Shown here: one piece after another, positions 4,051 through 5,397 of the stretch | Layout: each line of letters opens with the position of its first letter | Numbering within the stretch: position 1 is the stretch's first letter | Assembly (NCBI GenBank): GCA_018381425.1 | Contig: JAGZRY010000125.1 | Coordinates: forward strand, 1 to 5,397 | DNA: 5,397 bases | Reading direction: 5' to 3' | Source: Haemophilus parainfluenzae | GTDB taxonomy: Bacteria > Pseudomonadota > Gammaproteobacteria > Enterobacterales > Pasteurellaceae | Notes under the pieces: model-generated | Told to the model about the DNA's origin: nothing | Seen by the model: the letters and a program-made list of their open reading frames with translations, nothing else | Database searches by the model: none | Made by a program: the position numbers and the translations under genes

Positions 4051-5397
4051 ATGACAAAATTTAATAAAACGCTATTAGCAATGACCACATTGTTAGCAGC
4101 AAGCGGTGCAAATGCAGCCGCATTCCAATTAGCAGAAGTTTCTACATCCGGTCTTGGTCGTGCTTATGCCGGTGAAGCAGCAATTGTTGATAATGCTGCA
4201 GTAGTTGCAACTAACCCTGCATTAATGAGTTTATTCAAAACTAATCAATTCTCTGTGGGTGGCGTTTATGTGGATTCTAAAATTCACATGAGTGGTCCAG
4301 TTACAGTTAATGCACTAGGTCGTACCGTTGCTGTTGGTTCTGCAGCTCATAATAGTGTTGTTCCTGGTTCATTGATTCCAAATATGTATTTTGTGGCACC
4401 AATTAATGACAAATTTGCCATTGGTGGTGGTATGAATGTGAATTTTGGATTAAAAAGTGAATATGAATCAGATTACAATGCAGGTGTATTCGGCGGTAAA
4501 ACTGATTTAAGTGCGATTAACTTAAATTTAAGCGGTTCATATCGTGTTTCTCAAGGTTTAACTGCTGGTGTGGGTTTAAATGCAGTTTATGCAAAAGCAG
4601 AAATTGAACGTCGTACTGGTATTTTAAGTGATGCAGTAAAAAATGTTGCACCATTAGTTCCTGCATTAGTGAGAGCTGGACGAATTTCACCAAACGCAGC
4701 CGTTTCTTTAGCAAAATTACAAGGTGTGAATAAAGAAACTGTACTAACCCACTTACAAGATAAAAATGCATGGGGTTTCGGTTGGAATGCAGGTTTAGTG
4801 TACGAGTTTAACGAAAATAACCGTGTTGGTTTAGCCTATCATTCAAAAGTCGATATTGACTTTGAAGATGATAATGCTGTGAGTGCGAGTCGTACTATTC
4901 GTGGTCAAGGCCCTGCTGCAGGTGGATTAACATTACACCTACCAGATTATTTAGAATTATCAGGTTTCCACCAAGTTACAGATAATTTGGCATTGCACTA
5001 TAGCTACAAATTTACACATTGGAGCCGTTTCAAAGAGTTACACGCAACCTTTAATGACGGAGAACTCGCATTCCATAAAGATGAAAAATACCGTAGCAAT
5101 TCTCGTTATGCATTAGGTGCAACCTATAATGTAAATGATAAATTAACACTTCGCGCCGGTATTGCTTATGATGAAGCGGCAGCACCAACAGAACATGCAA
5201 GTGCATCTATTCCAGATACTAATCGTATGTGGTATAGCGTAGGGGCAACTTATAAATTTACTCCTAATCTTTCTATTGATGCGGGCTTTACACACTTGCG
5301 TGGTAAAAAAATTCACTTTACCGAAAGCCAATCAATTGGTGGCTTAGCGACAGTAACAGCGAATTATACCTCTAAAGCAAGTGCTAACCTTTACGGT
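4051..5397 (+). CDS. fadL: FadL-type long-chain fatty acid channel, outer membrane protein P1 (3' end missing)
   Basis: An open frame of 449 codons reaching the window edge without a stop; also known as ompP1 in Haemophilus. H. influenzae P1 continues after NLYG with only LNLNYSF, so about seven residues are missing. Residues 1-22 are a signal peptide (ANA before AAFQLAE). Next come the hatch region with STSGLGRAYAGEAA (31-44) and the NPAL motif (55-58), then a 14-strand barrel with conserved blocks FVAPINDKFA (114-123), NFGLKSEY (131-138), LSAINLNLSGSYR (153-165), WGFGWNAGLVYEF (241-253) and LAYHSKVDIDF (261-271). Also conserved are LPDYLELSGFHQ (297-308), HYSYKFTHWSR (316-326) and MWYSVGATYKFTPNLSID (393-410). 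FadL moves exogenous long-chain fatty acids across the outer membrane. In H. influenzae P1 also binds host CEACAM receptors through surface loops. AAGG at 4041-4044 is the ribosome binding site. Confidence 0.95.
   Translation, partial: MTKFNKTLLAMTTLLAASGANAAAFQLAEVSTSGLGRAYAGEAAIVDNAAVVATNPALMSLFKTNQFSVGGVYVDSKIHMSGPVTVNALGRTVAVGSAAHNSVVPGSLIPNMYFVAPINDKFAIGGGMNVNFGLKSEYESDYNAGVFGGKTDLSAINLNLSGSYRVSQGLTAGVGLNAVYAKAEIERRTGILSDAVKNVAPLVPALVRAGRISPNAAVSLAKLQGVNKETVLTHLQDKNAWGFGWNAGLVYEFNENNRVGLAYHSKVDIDFEDDNAVSASRTIRGQGPAAGGLTLHLPDYLELSGFHQVTDNLALHYSYKFTHWSRFKELHATFNDGELAFHKDEKYRSNSRYALGATYNVNDKLTLRAGIAYDEAAAPTEHASASIPDTNRMWYSVGATYKFTPNLSIDAGFTHLRGKKIHFTESQSIGGLATVTANYTSKASANLYG

Noticed and set aside
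4517..4771. Open frame of 84 codons on the minus strand inside fadL.
   Set aside because: It is antisense to a strongly conserved reading frame, has no recognisable family and is leucine-rich in the way expected from the complement of this coding sequence.

Overview
The window reads as core chromosome of a Haemophilus-like member of the Pasteurellaceae. Three things support this. There are two perfect copies of the Haemophilus-type DNA uptake signal (AAGTGCGGT). The coding is AT-rich. The proteins closely resemble known Haemophilus proteins, including outer membrane protein P1, PurM, PurN and the first residues of YciB. I cannot fix the species. The uptake signal argues against the Actinobacillus pleuropneumoniae/H. 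ducreyi branch, which uses a variant core.

Layout, left to right: the first codons of yciB (minus) at the left edge; yciC (minus), a six-helix inner-membrane protein; a 213-bp divergent control region; ompW (plus), a small outer-membrane beta-barrel; a shared bidirectional terminator; purN and purM (minus), the purM-purN operon of de novo purine synthesis, with a terminator-like hairpin between the two genes; a control region with a PurR operator; an inverted pair of uptake signals acting as a terminator; a yfcZ-family gene (DUF406, minus); a second divergent control region; and fadL/ompP1 (plus), a long-chain fatty acid channel that runs off the right edge about seven codons before its expected end.

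The gene pairs are old neighbours. yciB-yciC facing ompW, purM-purN, and yfcZ facing fadL are each adjacent in Escherichia coli too, but at three separate places, so this window is a junction of three conserved blocks. Each block carries a recognisable control signal: tandem FNR-like sites before ompW (oxygen), a PurR box before purM (purines), and a FadR-like site before fadL (fatty acids).

I see no mobile element, CRISPR array, RNA gene or defence system, and no candidate for a wholly new system. The best leads are regulatory: the phased FNR pair and 5'-end hairpin at ompW, the purM-purN hairpin that contains a ten-codon open frame ending one base before purN, and the FadR-like site. The one uncharacterised protein is the cysteine-rich YfcZ homologue beside fadL.
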